NCBI GenBank assembly: GCA_047619685.1
Contig: JBLHLC010000014.1
Location: forward strand, 1 to 64,000
Length of the DNA: 64,000 nt
Origin: JABDJZ01 sp047619685
Lineage (GTDB): Bacteria; Bacteroidota; Rhodothermia; Rhodothermales; UBA10348
Direction of reading: 5' to 3'
The translations under genes were made by a program, and so were the position numbers. Shown here piece by piece: positions 9,902 through 18,600 of the stretch; position 1 is the stretch's first letter; every line of letters begins with the position of its first letter. The notes beneath the pieces were generated by a model. The model did no database searches, was not told the origin of the DNA, and saw only the letters and a program-made list of their open reading frames with translations.

Positions 9902-10777
9902 CTATAGGAAGGTGTAAGACACCCCGACCGAGAAGACTTCCTTTGTCTGGATTTCGGAGACCACATCGGTGTCGTAAAGAAGGGTCCACTCAAAGTTGAC
10001 GTTCAACCAGCCGTTCACCTTCATGTTGATTGCGTTTTCCCAGATCATATCCGGCGCGTCTGCCTGGTCGAAGGCTGCAAAGAGGCCCAACGTGGACTTG
10101 TAGTGGACGTTCTCGGCGAGCTGCGTGTTCAGTTCCGTGAACGCCTCGATACCAACCTCCGAGCGAATGCTCTTGTCGGGATCCACATTGTATATGGGCC
10201 GGAGCTCCTCAATCGTGACGATCGTTTCCTTGGCAGCTATACCCAGCCGCTGCGTGAGTTGCGGCGACGCAACCCAACTGAGGCCGAGTGTCTGCGTCAG
10301 CGTGGCAGGCGCGAACAGGTCCGACACCTTTAGCGGGAGTTCTCTGTCCAAGCCCAAAGGGTCCTTGTCGAAGTTCTTGCCCGGGGCAAACTGTGACCTG
10401 AATCCAGCGGCGAATGTGGGGTTCAGTGTGGCAAGCAGTCCTTCTTCTGCCGTGTAGAGGAAGCTGGATCGGATGCGAATCAGATCCTCCGCCTTGCGAA
10501 GATGGTCGCTGCCCTGCTTCACCAGTCCGAACGTCAGCCTGATGTCATATATCTGACTCCACATGCCCTGGGTGTTTTCGGCCGATCCATCCACGCCGAA
10601 AGTAAGCGCCAGCGTGTTTACACCACCTTCGGCCCAATTGGTAAAACCGGCCTGCGCGCCCGAGAGCTGGCCCGTCAGGGACTTAGTCCACGTCGGAACC
10701 GCGGTTGAGTCCTGGGCTTGCGCCGCGGTGGCGGAGAACGTCAGCACCAAAGCCAGAAGTACAGACCGATTAGTCAT
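9902..10777 (-). CDS. DUF3078 outer-membrane-like protein
   Basis: A 291-residue exported protein with a signal peptide ending AAQAQ. It carries the DUF3078 pattern seen widely in Bacteroidota (TNWAEGGVNTLALT, FLYTAEEGLLATLNPTF, FRSQFAPG). Alternating hydrophobic/polar strands and a C-terminus ending VSYTFL suggest a beta-barrel inserted in the outer membrane. It is the first gene of a coupled trio with the gluzincin and DUF5103 genes. Function of the family is not established. Confidence 0.8.
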   Translation of the reverse strand: MTNRSVLLALVLTFSATAAQAQDSTAVPTWTKSLTGQLSGAQAGFTNWAEGGVNTLALTFGVDGSAENTQGMWSQIYDIRLTFGLVKQGSDHLRKAEDLIRIRSSFLYTAEEGLLATLNPTFAAGFRSQFAPGKNFDKDPLGLDRELPLKVSDLFAPATLTQTLGLSWVASPQLTQRLGIAAKETIVTIEELRPIYNVDPDKSIRSEVGIEAFTELNTQLAENVHYKSTLGLFAAFDQADAPDMIWENAINMKVNGWLNVNFEWTLLYDTDVVSEIQTKEVFSVGVSYTFL

Positions 10778-10814
10778 GGCTGTAACTCATATTGGGAGCC
10801 CGAAAAAACCATAC

Positions 10815-10851
10815 AACAAAGAAAAGGCCACGCCCCTGGGGCGCGACCTTT
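10815..10851 (-). terminator. Terminator of the histone H1-like gene
   Basis: Arms 10823-10836 and 10838-10851 pair over 12 of 14 positions (AAAGGTCGCGCCCC against its near-complement). On the minus strand a T-rich tail follows (TTTTCTTTG). It lies 27 bases past the stop and separates this gene from the DUF3078 operon. Confidence 0.75.
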
Positions 10852-10877
10852 CCAAAGCTCTCAGGGGAAGGCAGACG

Positions 10878-11051
10878 TCAGTCGTTCTTCATGCCCTGAA
10901 CCTGGACACGGATGTCCTGCGCCTTCGCCTTTAGATCCTGCATGGCCTTGCGGACACGCGTTCCTGCTGCTTTGTTGCCTTTGTCGAAGAACTTCGAGAA
11001 GTCGTCTTCGAGGTCGTCAACAAAGCTCTTGAGGTCACTGAACTTGCTCAT
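10878..11051 (-). CDS. Histone H1-like small basic protein (Bacteroidota type)
   Basis: A 57-residue protein, MSKFSDLKSFVDDLEDDF at the start and QVQGMKND at the end, with the core FFDKGNKAAGTRVRKAMQDL. This core matches the short histone H1-like proteins common in Bacteroidota and the Rhodothermota lineage, thought to bind DNA and shape the nucleoid. The N-terminal third is acidic and amphipathic, the C-terminal part Lys/Arg-rich. A GGAGG ribosome site lies 8 bases before the ATG. It has its own promoter (11122-11153) and terminator (10815-10851), so it is monocistronic, as suits an abundant structural protein. Confidence 0.88.
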   Translation of the reverse strand: MSKFSDLKSFVDDLEDDFSKFFDKGNKAAGTRVRKAMQDLKAKAQDIRVQVQGMKND

Positions 11052-11121
11052 AAACCGAATCCTCCGTGACTTGGTTATGCTCGGAAAGGAAAAAGGGGCC
11101 GACTGTGGCCCGAGAAGAAAC

Positions 11122-11153
11122 CAAACTTAAGGTGTCCGGCTGACGCGTGTCAA
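11122..11153 (-). promoter_or_regulatory. Bacteroidota-type promoter of the histone-like gene
   Basis: On the minus strand a TTGACA box (11148-11153) is followed, 21 bases after its TTG, by TAAGTTTG (11122-11129). This fits the Bacteroidota sigma consensus TTG / TAnnTTTG with its usual 19-23 base spacing. About 70 bases of leader remain before the ATG at 11051. Confidence 0.65.
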
Positions 11154-11193
11154 GACAAAACGGCCAATACGAGCCATTTTGAGGGGTTGCGAT

Positions 11194-11856
11194 TTAAGAA
11201 ATATTGTAAACGCTACTCACATCCTCGCCAGATCCCACGCCCGAAACACCTATAACGTTTACACTTAGGCCTGGTAGTTTCACCAGCGACCCGATACCCC
11301 TTTCGCCCGTCAGGTTCACGGCATCTTCGGCCGAAATAGGCTCTTTTTGGCGGCCCTGATGTAAAAAATGGACCCGAATCGATCCATTCGACGACATTCT
11401 CGACCATTCAGCAAGCACTTCCCAGCAGGCGGGCACCACCAATCCAGACGGTCCCCGGCTCAGAATTCCGATCACCGGAATGGCCCCTGCCTCCACGCTG
11501 ACCCCCAGGAAGCCGGTGGTGACGGTCAGTTTGCCAGCCTCTGACAGCGCGATCATCTGGCGGTCGGTGCCCAGAAAAGCCACCGCAGGGACGCCCTCCT
11601 CAGTCAGCGTCGAAGCGGCCATGCGATTCTCCTGTCGAAAAGCGGCCATCATCGCCCTGTCCGCAGCTGGGGAACCCCCAACATCCGACACGGAGAACCC
11701 GTCGCCCTCCAGAATGCGCTCGGTCATCTCTCCCGGACTGTGGAGAATTATGGTGGGCCCCGCCTGGTTTTTGGCGAGCGATCGACCCAGTTGATTCCAG
11801 ATCAACAGGTCGTCGGTCAGCTTCCGCCCCACAACAAGCAGACGTGGCTGGATCAT
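11194..11856 (-). CDS. Unknown protein, possible amino-acid-kinase-like fold
   Basis: A 220-residue cytoplasmic protein with no signal peptide. I do not recognise it firmly. It has Rossmann-like hydrophobic strands (RLLVVGRK at the start, PTIILHSPG, VPAVAFLGTDR). A weak resemblance to acetylglutamate kinase appears in the middle: AADRAMMAAFR followed by VPAVAFLGTD, then TGFLGVSVEAG and IPVIGILSRG. The Gly-rich phosphate loop and Lys residues expected in an active kinase are not obvious, so it may be a degenerate or binding-only relative. It is divergent from dnaE, with 140 bases between them, and downstream of nothing obvious. Codon use is not visibly different from its neighbours. Confidence 0.55.
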   Translation of the reverse strand: MIQPRLLVVGRKLTDDLLIWNQLGRSLAKNQAGPTIILHSPGEMTERILEGDGFSVSDVGGSPAADRAMMAAFRQENRMAASTLTEEGVPAVAFLGTDRQMIALSEAGKLTVTTGFLGVSVEAGAIPVIGILSRGPSGLVVPACWEVLAEWSRMSSNGSIRVHFLHQGRQKEPISAEDAVNLTGERGIGSLVKLPGLSVNVIGVSGVGSGEDVSSVYNIS

Positions 11857-11996
11857 GGGATGGAGATTGGGGCAGGTAAACGAACACGAGAATCAACGAC
11901 ATCGGGAAGATATCCACAGCGGTCCCTTTGACGTGAACTCCGGGCGGTTCTTCGCCGTTTGCGCATGGTTCAGACAGCAACACCGGAGCACACCTT

Positions 11997-14900
11997 ATGG
12001 CGGATTTCTGCCACCTTCACTGCCATACCCAGTATTCCCTCCTGGATGGGGCCGCCCGCATTGAGCGGTTGGTGGCCAGTGCCGCGGAGATGCGGATGCC
12101 GGCGCTGGCCATTACGGACCACGGGAATCTCTTTGGTGTCCCCGAATTCTACACCACGGCACGCAAGGCCGGGGTCAAACCCATCATCGGGTGCGAATTC
12201 TACGTAACGCCTTCCGGGATGGGAGACAGGGCGGACAGGACACGGAACCACCAGGTCCTTCTGGCACGCAACGAGGAGGGATACCGGAACCTGATCAGAC
12301 TCTCATCCCTGTCTTTCACAGACGGATACTACTACAAGCCGCGGATTGACCGAGAGACCCTTCGGGCGCATGCCGGCGGACTGGTGGCAACCACGTGCTG
12401 CCTCCAGGGGGAGGTGCCCCAGGCCATTCTCAAACTGGGGGAAGAGGCGGCGCGGCCGATCTTCGAAGCCTATCTGGAGATCTTCGGAAAGGACTACCTG
12501 ATCGAAATCCAGGATCACGGCATCGAAGACCAGCATCGGGTCAACGAAGTGCTGCTGCGGTGGGCCAAGGAGTACGAGGTGGCAGTCGTGGCGACCAATG
12601 ATGTCCATTACGTGGAGCGCGATGACCACGCCGCGCAGGACGTGTTGTTGTGTCTACAGACCGGAAAGGACCTGTACGATCCCAACCGTATGCGCTTTGA
12701 GAATGACCAGTTCTTTCTGAAGACGCCCGCCCAGATGGAAGCCGCCATGGCCTCCTTGGACCCGGCAATTCGGCAACAGTCCCTGGTTAACACCCTGGAC
12801 GTAGCGGATCGGTGCAATCTTGAGTTGCAGATGGGCAAACTGCTCATGCCTCACTATCCCCTTCCCGATGCTTTTACGGGGGACATGGATGGTTACCTCC
12901 GACATCTGGTCTACGAGAAGGCGCACCTCCGTTATGGTGAACTGACGCTGCAAGTCACCGAGAGGCTGGATCTGGAGTTGGGAATCATCCGGGACATGGG
13001 GTATGCGGGGTATTTCCTGATTGTGCAGGACTTCACCACTGCGGCCAGGACGCTCGGCGTCAGCGTGGGGCCGGGCCGAGGGTCTGCAGCCGGGAGCGCG
13101 GTGGCGTACTGCCTGGGCATTACCAACATTGACCCGCTGAAGTACGACCTGCTGTTCGAGCGTTTCCTGAATCCGGAACGCGTCTCGATGCCGGATATCG
13201 ATATTGACTTCGACGACCGCGGGCGGAGCACCGTGATTGACTACGTCGTGAAGAAGTACGGGCGCGAGAATGTCTGCCAGATTGTTACGTTCGGAACCAT
13301 GGGTCCCAGGAGCGTGATTCGCGATGTGGCCAGAGTCCTCCAGATACCCCTTCCCGACGCAGACCGAATCGCAAAAATGATCCCGGATGGGCCGGGGACT
13401 TCGCTGACCTCTGCCATGGCGGATGTCCCCGAATTCAGAAAACTGCTCACGGATCAGAACGAGCAGATCCGAAACCTGATGCACTATGCGCAGGTGCTGG
13501 AGGGATCCGCCCGGCACACCGGTGTACATGCCGCCGGCGTCATCATCGCGCCGGGCCGGGTGAGCGACTACGTCCCGGTAGCCGTCACAAAGGGCAAATC
13601 TGGCGCCGATGACGTCATTACGACACAGTATGACGGCAACTGGGTTGAGGAGTTCGGACTGCTCAAGATGGATTTTCTGGGGCTAAAAACGCTCACGGTG
13701 CTTGCGGATGCGGTGTCCGAGATCAAGCGGCTGCGCGGGGTCGAGATTGATCTTGACGAGATTCCGCTGGACGACCCTGCGACATTCAGTCTTTTCCAGC
13801 GGGCCGACACGGTCGCCATATTTCAGTTCGAGTCTTCGGGAATGCGCGAGTGGCTTCGCAAACTCAAGCCGACCAGCATTGAGGATCTCATCGCCATGAA
13901 CGCCCTGTACCGACCGGGGCCCATGGATCTGATTCCCAATTACATCGACCGAAAGCACGGGAAGGAGGAAGTCACCTACCCGCATGAGATGCTTCGGGAG
14001 GTGCTGGAGCCCACCTACGGGATTCCGGTCTATCAGGAGCAGGTCATGAAAATGGCCCAGGTAATGGGAGGGTACACCCTGGGCGGAGCCGACCTGCTCA
14101 GGCGCGCGATGGGCAAGAAGAAGGTGTCCGTCATGGACAAGCAGCGCGGCATCTTTGTGACCGGGGCACTCGACCGCGGAGTGGACGAGAAGGTGGCGCA
14201 GGAGGTCTTCGACATGATGGCCAAGTTTGCCGGATATGGCTTCAATCGGAGTCATGCGGCGGCCTACTCGGTGGTGGCCTACCAGACGGCGTATCTCAAG
14301 GCCAACTACCCTTCCGAGTTCATGGCGGCTGCTCTGACAAACGAAATGTCGGACACAAAGAAGCTCTCCGTCGTGCTTGACGAGGCCCGTCACCTGGGAA
14401 TTGGCATCCTGCCTCCTTCCGTCAACAAGAGCCTCAGCCAGTTTTCGGTGGAGGGCGGGGCCGTGCGCTTTGGTCTGGGTGCCATCAAAGGGGCAGGTCT
14501 GGGGGCCATCGAATGCATCATCCAGGCGCGAGCCACGGAAGGTTCATTTCGATCCTTGTTCCATCTCATGGAGTCTGTGGATTCCCGGTCCGTCAACAAG
14601 AAGGCCATCGACTCCCTGGTTCGTGCGGGAGCGCTGGATGAATTGGAAGGCCATCGCGCGCAGCAGATAGAAGCCCTCGATGCAGCGTTTCACCATGCCC
14701 AGAGAGTGCAGGCAGACAAGGCCGCTGGGCAGAATTCACTTTTCGGTGGTGCGGGTGGGGACGGCGCGGCATTGTTGCCGCCCCAGTTGCCGCTGGCCGA
14801 GGTTTGGGCGACCGGCCGCCGGCTCAAGGAAGAGCGTGAGGTGATCGGCATCTACGTCTCCGGGCATCCTCTGGAGGCCGTCCTGCCGGAAATCCGCGCC

Positions 14901-15494
14901 TTCGCATCGACCCGGGTTACCGATATTCCGGAGCTCCTGGAAAAGGCACCGCCCGTAGAGGATGAACGCGGCTACAGCCGTGGGCCCGTTCATACGGTGT
15001 GCGGCATCGTGACCGAAGTCCTGCACCGGCGGACCAAAACCGGCAAGCCGATGCTGACGGCCACCCTCGAAGACTTCACGGGCCAGGCCGATCTGGTGTG
15101 TTTCTCCAACAACTACGACCGTGTGCAGCGATACCTGGAGACCGACCAGATAATCTTCGCCCGGGGTGAGGTTGAACTGCGCGGCGGCAGCATCAAAATG
15201 GTGCTGCAGGACGCAACACCCATTTGGAAGGTTCGCGAGTCGCAAGTAAAGTCGGTGGTGCTTCACGTCAATCCGTATGACCTCGGAGAAGAGGCCGTAG
15301 AGAAGCTCTACAAGTTGTCCGATGCCCACAGGGGAACGGCCAAGCTGTACTTCGCGGTCGCCATCCCGGGCATGGCCGAGCCGCAGCGCATTCTGGCACG
15401 AACTGTCGTCGTGGAGCCAAACGGCGAGTTCATGAAGGAAGTGGCCCTCCTGGTGGGCAAAAATGCGGTCCAGGTTGAGGGCGACAAGGTTTAG
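11997..15494 (+). CDS. dnaE: DNA polymerase III alpha subunit
   Basis: The replicative polymerase catalytic subunit, 1165 residues, typical DnaE length. The N-terminal PHP domain opens with FCHLHCHTQYSLLDG. The palm carries the catalytic Asp cluster PDIDIDFDD (residues 399-407) with GPGRGSAAGS before it. The finger and tandem HhH region includes YGFNRSHAAAYS and SVNKSLSQF. An OB-fold (VCGIVTEV...) and a C-terminal region complete it. ATG at 11997 starts MADFCHLH with the PHP motif immediately after, so no shorter start is credible. Divergent from the unknown gene at 11194-11856. Confidence 0.97.
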   Translation: MADFCHLHCHTQYSLLDGAARIERLVASAAEMRMPALAITDHGNLFGVPEFYTTARKAGVKPIIGCEFYVTPSGMGDRADRTRNHQVLLARNEEGYRNLIRLSSLSFTDGYYYKPRIDRETLRAHAGGLVATTCCLQGEVPQAILKLGEEAARPIFEAYLEIFGKDYLIEIQDHGIEDQHRVNEVLLRWAKEYEVAVVATNDVHYVERDDHAAQDVLLCLQTGKDLYDPNRMRFENDQFFLKTPAQMEAAMASLDPAIRQQSLVNTLDVADRCNLELQMGKLLMPHYPLPDAFTGDMDGYLRHLVYEKAHLRYGELTLQVTERLDLELGIIRDMGYAGYFLIVQDFTTAARTLGVSVGPGRGSAAGSAVAYCLGITNIDPLKYDLLFERFLNPERVSMPDIDIDFDDRGRSTVIDYVVKKYGRENVCQIVTFGTMGPRSVIRDVARVLQIPLPDADRIAKMIPDGPGTSLTSAMADVPEFRKLLTDQNEQIRNLMHYAQVLEGSARHTGVHAAGVIIAPGRVSDYVPVAVTKGKSGADDVITTQYDGNWVEEFGLLKMDFLGLKTLTVLADAVSEIKRLRGVEIDLDEIPLDDPATFSLFQRADTVAIFQFESSGMREWLRKLKPTSIEDLIAMNALYRPGPMDLIPNYIDRKHGKEEVTYPHEMLREVLEPTYGIPVYQEQVMKMAQVMGGYTLGGADLLRRAMGKKKVSVMDKQRGIFVTGALDRGVDEKVAQEVFDMMAKFAGYGFNRSHAAAYSVVAYQTAYLKANYPSEFMAAALTNEMSDTKKLSVVLDEARHLGIGILPPSVNKSLSQFSVEGGAVRFGLGAIKGAGLGAIECIIQARATEGSFRSLFHLMESVDSRSVNKKAIDSLVRAGALDELEGHRAQQIEALDAAFHHAQRVQADKAAGQNSLFGGAGGDGAALLPPQLPLAEVWATGRRLKEEREVIGIYVSGHPLEAVLPEIRAFASTRVTDIPELLEKAPPVEDERGYSRGPVHTVCGIVTEVLHRRTKTGKPMLTATLEDFTGQADLVCFSNNYDRVQRYLETDQIIFARGEVELRGGSIKMVLQDATPIWKVRESQVKSVVLHVNPYDLGEEAVEKLYKLSDAHRGTAKLYFAVAIPGMAEPQRILARTVVVEPNGEFMKEVALLVGKNAVQVEGDKV

Positions 15495-15550
15495 GACTAC
15501 GTTGTTGGTGCGATACAAGTGTCACAAGACACCACGCGCCGCTCCGCCAC

Positions 15551-16330
15551 ATGCGTTTACTCCGCCCGGTCCTCTTTCTGATCCTGACTATTCCGGTCGG
15601 GCTGCGGCCCGAAGGCCTGTGTCATGCCCAGACAGATGGAAGCCGGTTCTTGCGTTGGGCGGGCCAGGATGCCGCGGGCCTTGGCCGAGTTGCGCTTCAG
15701 CGAGCGCCGGCTGCTGCGGGAGCTGCTACCGCCTTTATCGTCGGATCCAGCAAGGTCGATCCCGTCCTCAACGACGACATTCGCGCCTGGTCTACGGGGT
15801 CTGTGGGCAGATTTCTGGACGGGACAAACCCGCTGGGCGGTCCTCGGGTCGCCGCGCCCGCCGTCGGCATATTCGGTTTGTCGCTGCTTCTGGGCGATGA
15901 GCGCTCGCAGGATGCAGCTTTCACTTCTCTGGAGGCCGTGGTATACGCCGGGGCGCTTGCCTACGGCATCAAGTATTCGTTGGGGCGCGGCCGGCCGTTG
16001 GACGGGTTCAGCGCCAGTCATTTCGCCCCGTTCTCAGGCAACACCTCCTTCCCTTCCGGACACACCACTACGGCGTTTGCCCTGATTACCCCCTGGGTGT
16101 TGTATTACAATACCCCGCTTGCCCGGTCGCTTTTCCTGCTTCCCGTCGGCACGGCGCTGGCGCGCATGGACCGAGACCGGCACTGGGCCACCGACGTTCT
16201 TGCCGGCGGCGCATTGGGGATTCTGACGGCTCGATACCTTGTCCAGAGGCACACGGGCCGGGCGAATTCGAACCGTCGTTCTCGAGTCCGCGTGACTCCT
16301 GGCGGGGCCAGTCTGCAGTTCTGGTTCTAG
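15551..16330 (+). CDS. PAP2-family membrane-associated phosphatase
   Basis: A 259-residue exported protein with a signal peptide ending CHAQ. It has the full phosphatidic acid phosphatase type 2 signature: KYSLGRGRP (KX6RP), PSGHTT and RMDRDRHWATD (RX5HX3D). Hydrolysis of a lipid phosphate or pyrophosphate in the periplasm is likely; undecaprenyl-pyrophosphate or a phospholipid are both possible. It follows dnaE by 56 bases. Confidence 0.88.
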   Translation: MRLLRPVLFLILTIPVGLRPEGLCHAQTDGSRFLRWAGQDAAGLGRVALQRAPAAAGAATAFIVGSSKVDPVLNDDIRAWSTGSVGRFLDGTNPLGGPRVAAPAVGIFGLSLLLGDERSQDAAFTSLEAVVYAGALAYGIKYSLGRGRPLDGFSASHFAPFSGNTSFPSGHTTTAFALITPWVLYYNTPLARSLFLLPVGTALARMDRDRHWATDVLAGGALGILTARYLVQRHTGRANSNRRSRVRVTPGGASLQFWF

Positions 16331-16382
16331 TGCGTGGTACGACGTTTGCGCGTAGGGAATCCCGAATCAAACGTGACTCTAT

Positions 16383-17159
16383 ATGCGGAAGCTGCTTCCC
16401 CTTTTCTTAGCCGTTCTGGTCGTTTCTTCTGCCCACGCGCAGACCGCCTCCGTCTTGGACCGAGTGCAGTCCCTCCCGCCAAGACAGATGGACGAAGTGG
16501 TCTGGCTGGCTCGAGCCGTCTTGTCTGAAAGCGATCGCACCGAAGAGCAAAGGCTCGTAGCGTGGGTCATCCGGAATCGCGTGGAAACCAATTTCCGTGG
16601 TGACACCTATCGTGACGTCGTCCTTGAGCCTCGGCAGTTCAGCGCCTTCAACGGTGCGACGCCGCGCAGAGAGTACATCCTGGGCCTCGACCAGACCGAC
16701 AAAGTGCCGAGTTGGATGAATGCGCTGGACGTTTCGATGGACGTATTTCAGGCGCGCGCACGGGACCGGCCCTTCGGGATCGATACGAGACACTATTACA
16801 GCCCGGTTTCCATGGTTGGGCCCAGCGCACCGGCGTGGGCTTCCGCTGGCCGGCCGCTGTCCTCGGAGGCCATGGGCATCGACCCGAATCGATTTCGGTT
16901 CTTTGCTGGCATCGACCAGGGCGCCGATCTCGGTAATTCCTCTCCTCAAACCGACGATTTCTCGGCCATCGCAACTTCGGAAGCCCCCGGATCCGGAGCC
17001 GAGCAAGACACAGAGCAGAAGATCGACGACCAACGAATAGAACAGGACAAGCGTGCTGCTGAGCGCAGCAAGACCTTCCAGCGGTCCAGCAGGGTTCGGG
17101 CATTCAGCGGAAGAGTGGGGCGCCCATCGCGGCCCAGGGTTGGATCAGGAGGCCGGTAG
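16383..17159 (+). CDS. SleB-like cell wall hydrolase
   Basis: A 258-residue exported protein with a signal peptide ending AHAQ. Residues about 35-160 match the SleB / hydrolase-2 domain: WLARAVLSESD (with the likely catalytic Glu in a LARAxxxE context), AWVIRNRVE, YRDVVLEPRQFSAFN. These enzymes cleave peptidoglycan glycan strands. The last 80 residues are polar, Gln/Asp/Arg-rich and end in a low-complexity basic tail (RVRAFSGRVGRPSRPR), probably disordered. This is a non-sporulating lineage by context, so a role in wall turnover rather than germination is likely. Confidence 0.8.
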   Translation: MRKLLPLFLAVLVVSSAHAQTASVLDRVQSLPPRQMDEVVWLARAVLSESDRTEEQRLVAWVIRNRVETNFRGDTYRDVVLEPRQFSAFNGATPRREYILGLDQTDKVPSWMNALDVSMDVFQARARDRPFGIDTRHYYSPVSMVGPSAPAWASAGRPLSSEAMGIDPNRFRFFAGIDQGADLGNSSPQTDDFSAIATSEAPGSGAEQDTEQKIDDQRIEQDKRAAERSKTFQRSSRVRAFSGRVGRPSRPRVGSGGR

Positions 17160-17195
17160 CGGAACCGCAATAGCCGTCGTGTCCTACAAGGTGGC

Positions 17196-17480
17196 ATGTT
17201 TGGTGTCGTCCTGGGAATACCGCGAAAGTTTCTGATCCTTCTGGTACGTGGTTACCAGTTGGTGATTTCGCCCCACTTCCCTTCTTCCTGCAATTTTTCG
17301 CCTACATGCTCCGGTTACGCCATCCAGGCGCTGGAGAAATATGGCGCCGCGAAAGGGACGGTCCTCGCCATCCATCGTGTCACGCGCTGTCACCCATGGG
17401 GAGGGCACGGACATGATCCTCCGGTTTGGTATTCCGATAGACAATCTCCAGTTGAGAGCCAGCCCCTGAAGACCCCATGA
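17196..17480 (+). CDS. yidD: Membrane protein insertion efficiency factor YidD
   Basis: A 94-residue protein with the full YidD pattern: RGYQLVISPHFPSSCNF, SPTCSGYAIQALEKYG, then RVTRCHPWGGHGHDP. It assists YidC-dependent membrane insertion and sits at the inner membrane face through an amphipathic N-terminus. Usually it neighbours rnpA and yidC; here neither is present. Its last four bases overlap the start of the MoaB-like gene (ATGA). Confidence 0.92.
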   Translation: MFGVVLGIPRKFLILLVRGYQLVISPHFPSSCNFSPTCSGYAIQALEKYGAAKGTVLAIHRVTRCHPWGGHGHDPPVWYSDRQSPVESQPLKTP

Positions 17481-17983
17481 GCGGCGTTCCTGAGGCACAC
17501 AGAGCCTCCGCCGGTCAGAGTCCTGTTCTCTGCGCCATCATAACCTGCAGCGACACACGCACGGAGGCGGACGATCGAAGTGGGGCACGCATGCGACAGC
17601 TTCTTGAGGAGGCCGGCCATGAGATCGTATTCTATAAGATCACCAAAGAAGACCCCGGCGATGTGCTGGTCCAGCTACACGAAGCCGCGAAGACCGCACA
17701 GGTGATCCTGCTGAACGGAGGCACGGGCGTTTCCGTCCGGGACTCGACACCAGAGGCCGTTCTGGCGTTTGTGGATAAACAATTACCAGGCTTTGGCGAA
17801 CTCTTTCGGGTGTTGTCCTATCAGGATATTGGCGCCGCCGCCATGCTCTCCCGAGCCATTGCCGGCACCCGTGACAAGGTCGCAGTCTTTGCCTCCCCCG
17901 GTTCAACCGCGGCCGTGGAACTGGCCATGCGCAAGCTGATTCTGCCCGAGCTTCGACATATCGTGGGCCTGCTGCGCCCATGA
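17477..17983 (+). CDS. MoaB/MogA-family molybdopterin protein
   Basis: A 168-residue MoCF-domain protein: ITCSDTRTEADDRSG near the start, NGGTGVSVRDSTPE in the middle, SPGSTAAVELAM near the end. The GGTG loop and SPGS are the molybdopterin-binding marks of MogA/MoaB, which adenylylate molybdopterin during cofactor synthesis. No other moa/moe genes are nearby, so which of the two it is cannot be decided. Translation is coupled to yidD by a 4-base overlap. Confidence 0.88.
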   Translation: MSGVPEAHRASAGQSPVLCAIITCSDTRTEADDRSGARMRQLLEEAGHEIVFYKITKEDPGDVLVQLHEAAKTAQVILLNGGTGVSVRDSTPEAVLAFVDKQLPGFGELFRVLSYQDIGAAAMLSRAIAGTRDKVAVFASPGSTAAVELAMRKLILPELRHIVGLLRP

Positions 17984-17994
17984 CCACTTGAATT

Positions 17995-18513
17995 ATGGTA
18001 AGTAGATCTGACGTCACAGAAGGCGGCGGAGCACTGCATTTCTCGATCCAGGAGGATGACCTCAATGGCCCCGAAATAGCTCAATTGCTTCAGTTTCATC
18101 TGGACGAAGCCGCGGCAAACACGCCGCTCGACCTCATCCATGCTCTGGACATCGAGCGGCTGCGCGCCCCCGATATTACGTTTTGGACCGCCTGGTCAGA
18201 CGGAGTTCTGGTGGGTTGCGGGGCCCTCAGGGCACTCGACGCCGCACATGGGGAGATCAAGTCGATGCACACCGCCCGATTGCATCGAGGAAAGGGTGTA
18301 GCGGCTCGCCTTCTGGAGCACATTATCTCCGAGGCGAGGGCCAGATCGTACACCCGAATCAGCCTGGAAACTGGCGCCTCGGAGGCTTACGTTCCGGCAC
18401 GGGCACTCTACGAGAGCTTTGGATTTGCAATATGCCCTCCTTTCGCTGATTATCCTGAAACTCCTAACAGCGTCTGCATGACCCGCCGCCTCCTGACGGG
18501 TTCAGACTTTTAG
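17995..18513 (+). CDS. GNAT-family N-acetyltransferase
   Basis: A 172-residue acetyl-CoA-dependent acetyltransferase. The motif A region reads KSMHTARLHRGKGVAARLL (R-x-x-G-x-A type pyrophosphate loop), followed by the motif B stretch ARALYESFGF. It starts 11 bases after the MoaB-like gene. The first 15 residues are poorly conserved-looking, so a later start is possible. Substrate unknown. Confidence 0.85.
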   Translation: MVSRSDVTEGGGALHFSIQEDDLNGPEIAQLLQFHLDEAAANTPLDLIHALDIERLRAPDITFWTAWSDGVLVGCGALRALDAAHGEIKSMHTARLHRGKGVAARLLEHIISEARARSYTRISLETGASEAYVPARALYESFGFAICPPFADYPETPNSVCMTRRLLTGSDF

Positions 18514-18600
18514 CTTAGTATGCCTTGTCACTTGCCGGAGTAACAAGGATGTGTGATGCCTACGTCACGCCGTCCCTGACCGGTAACCAATAGAGAACCC

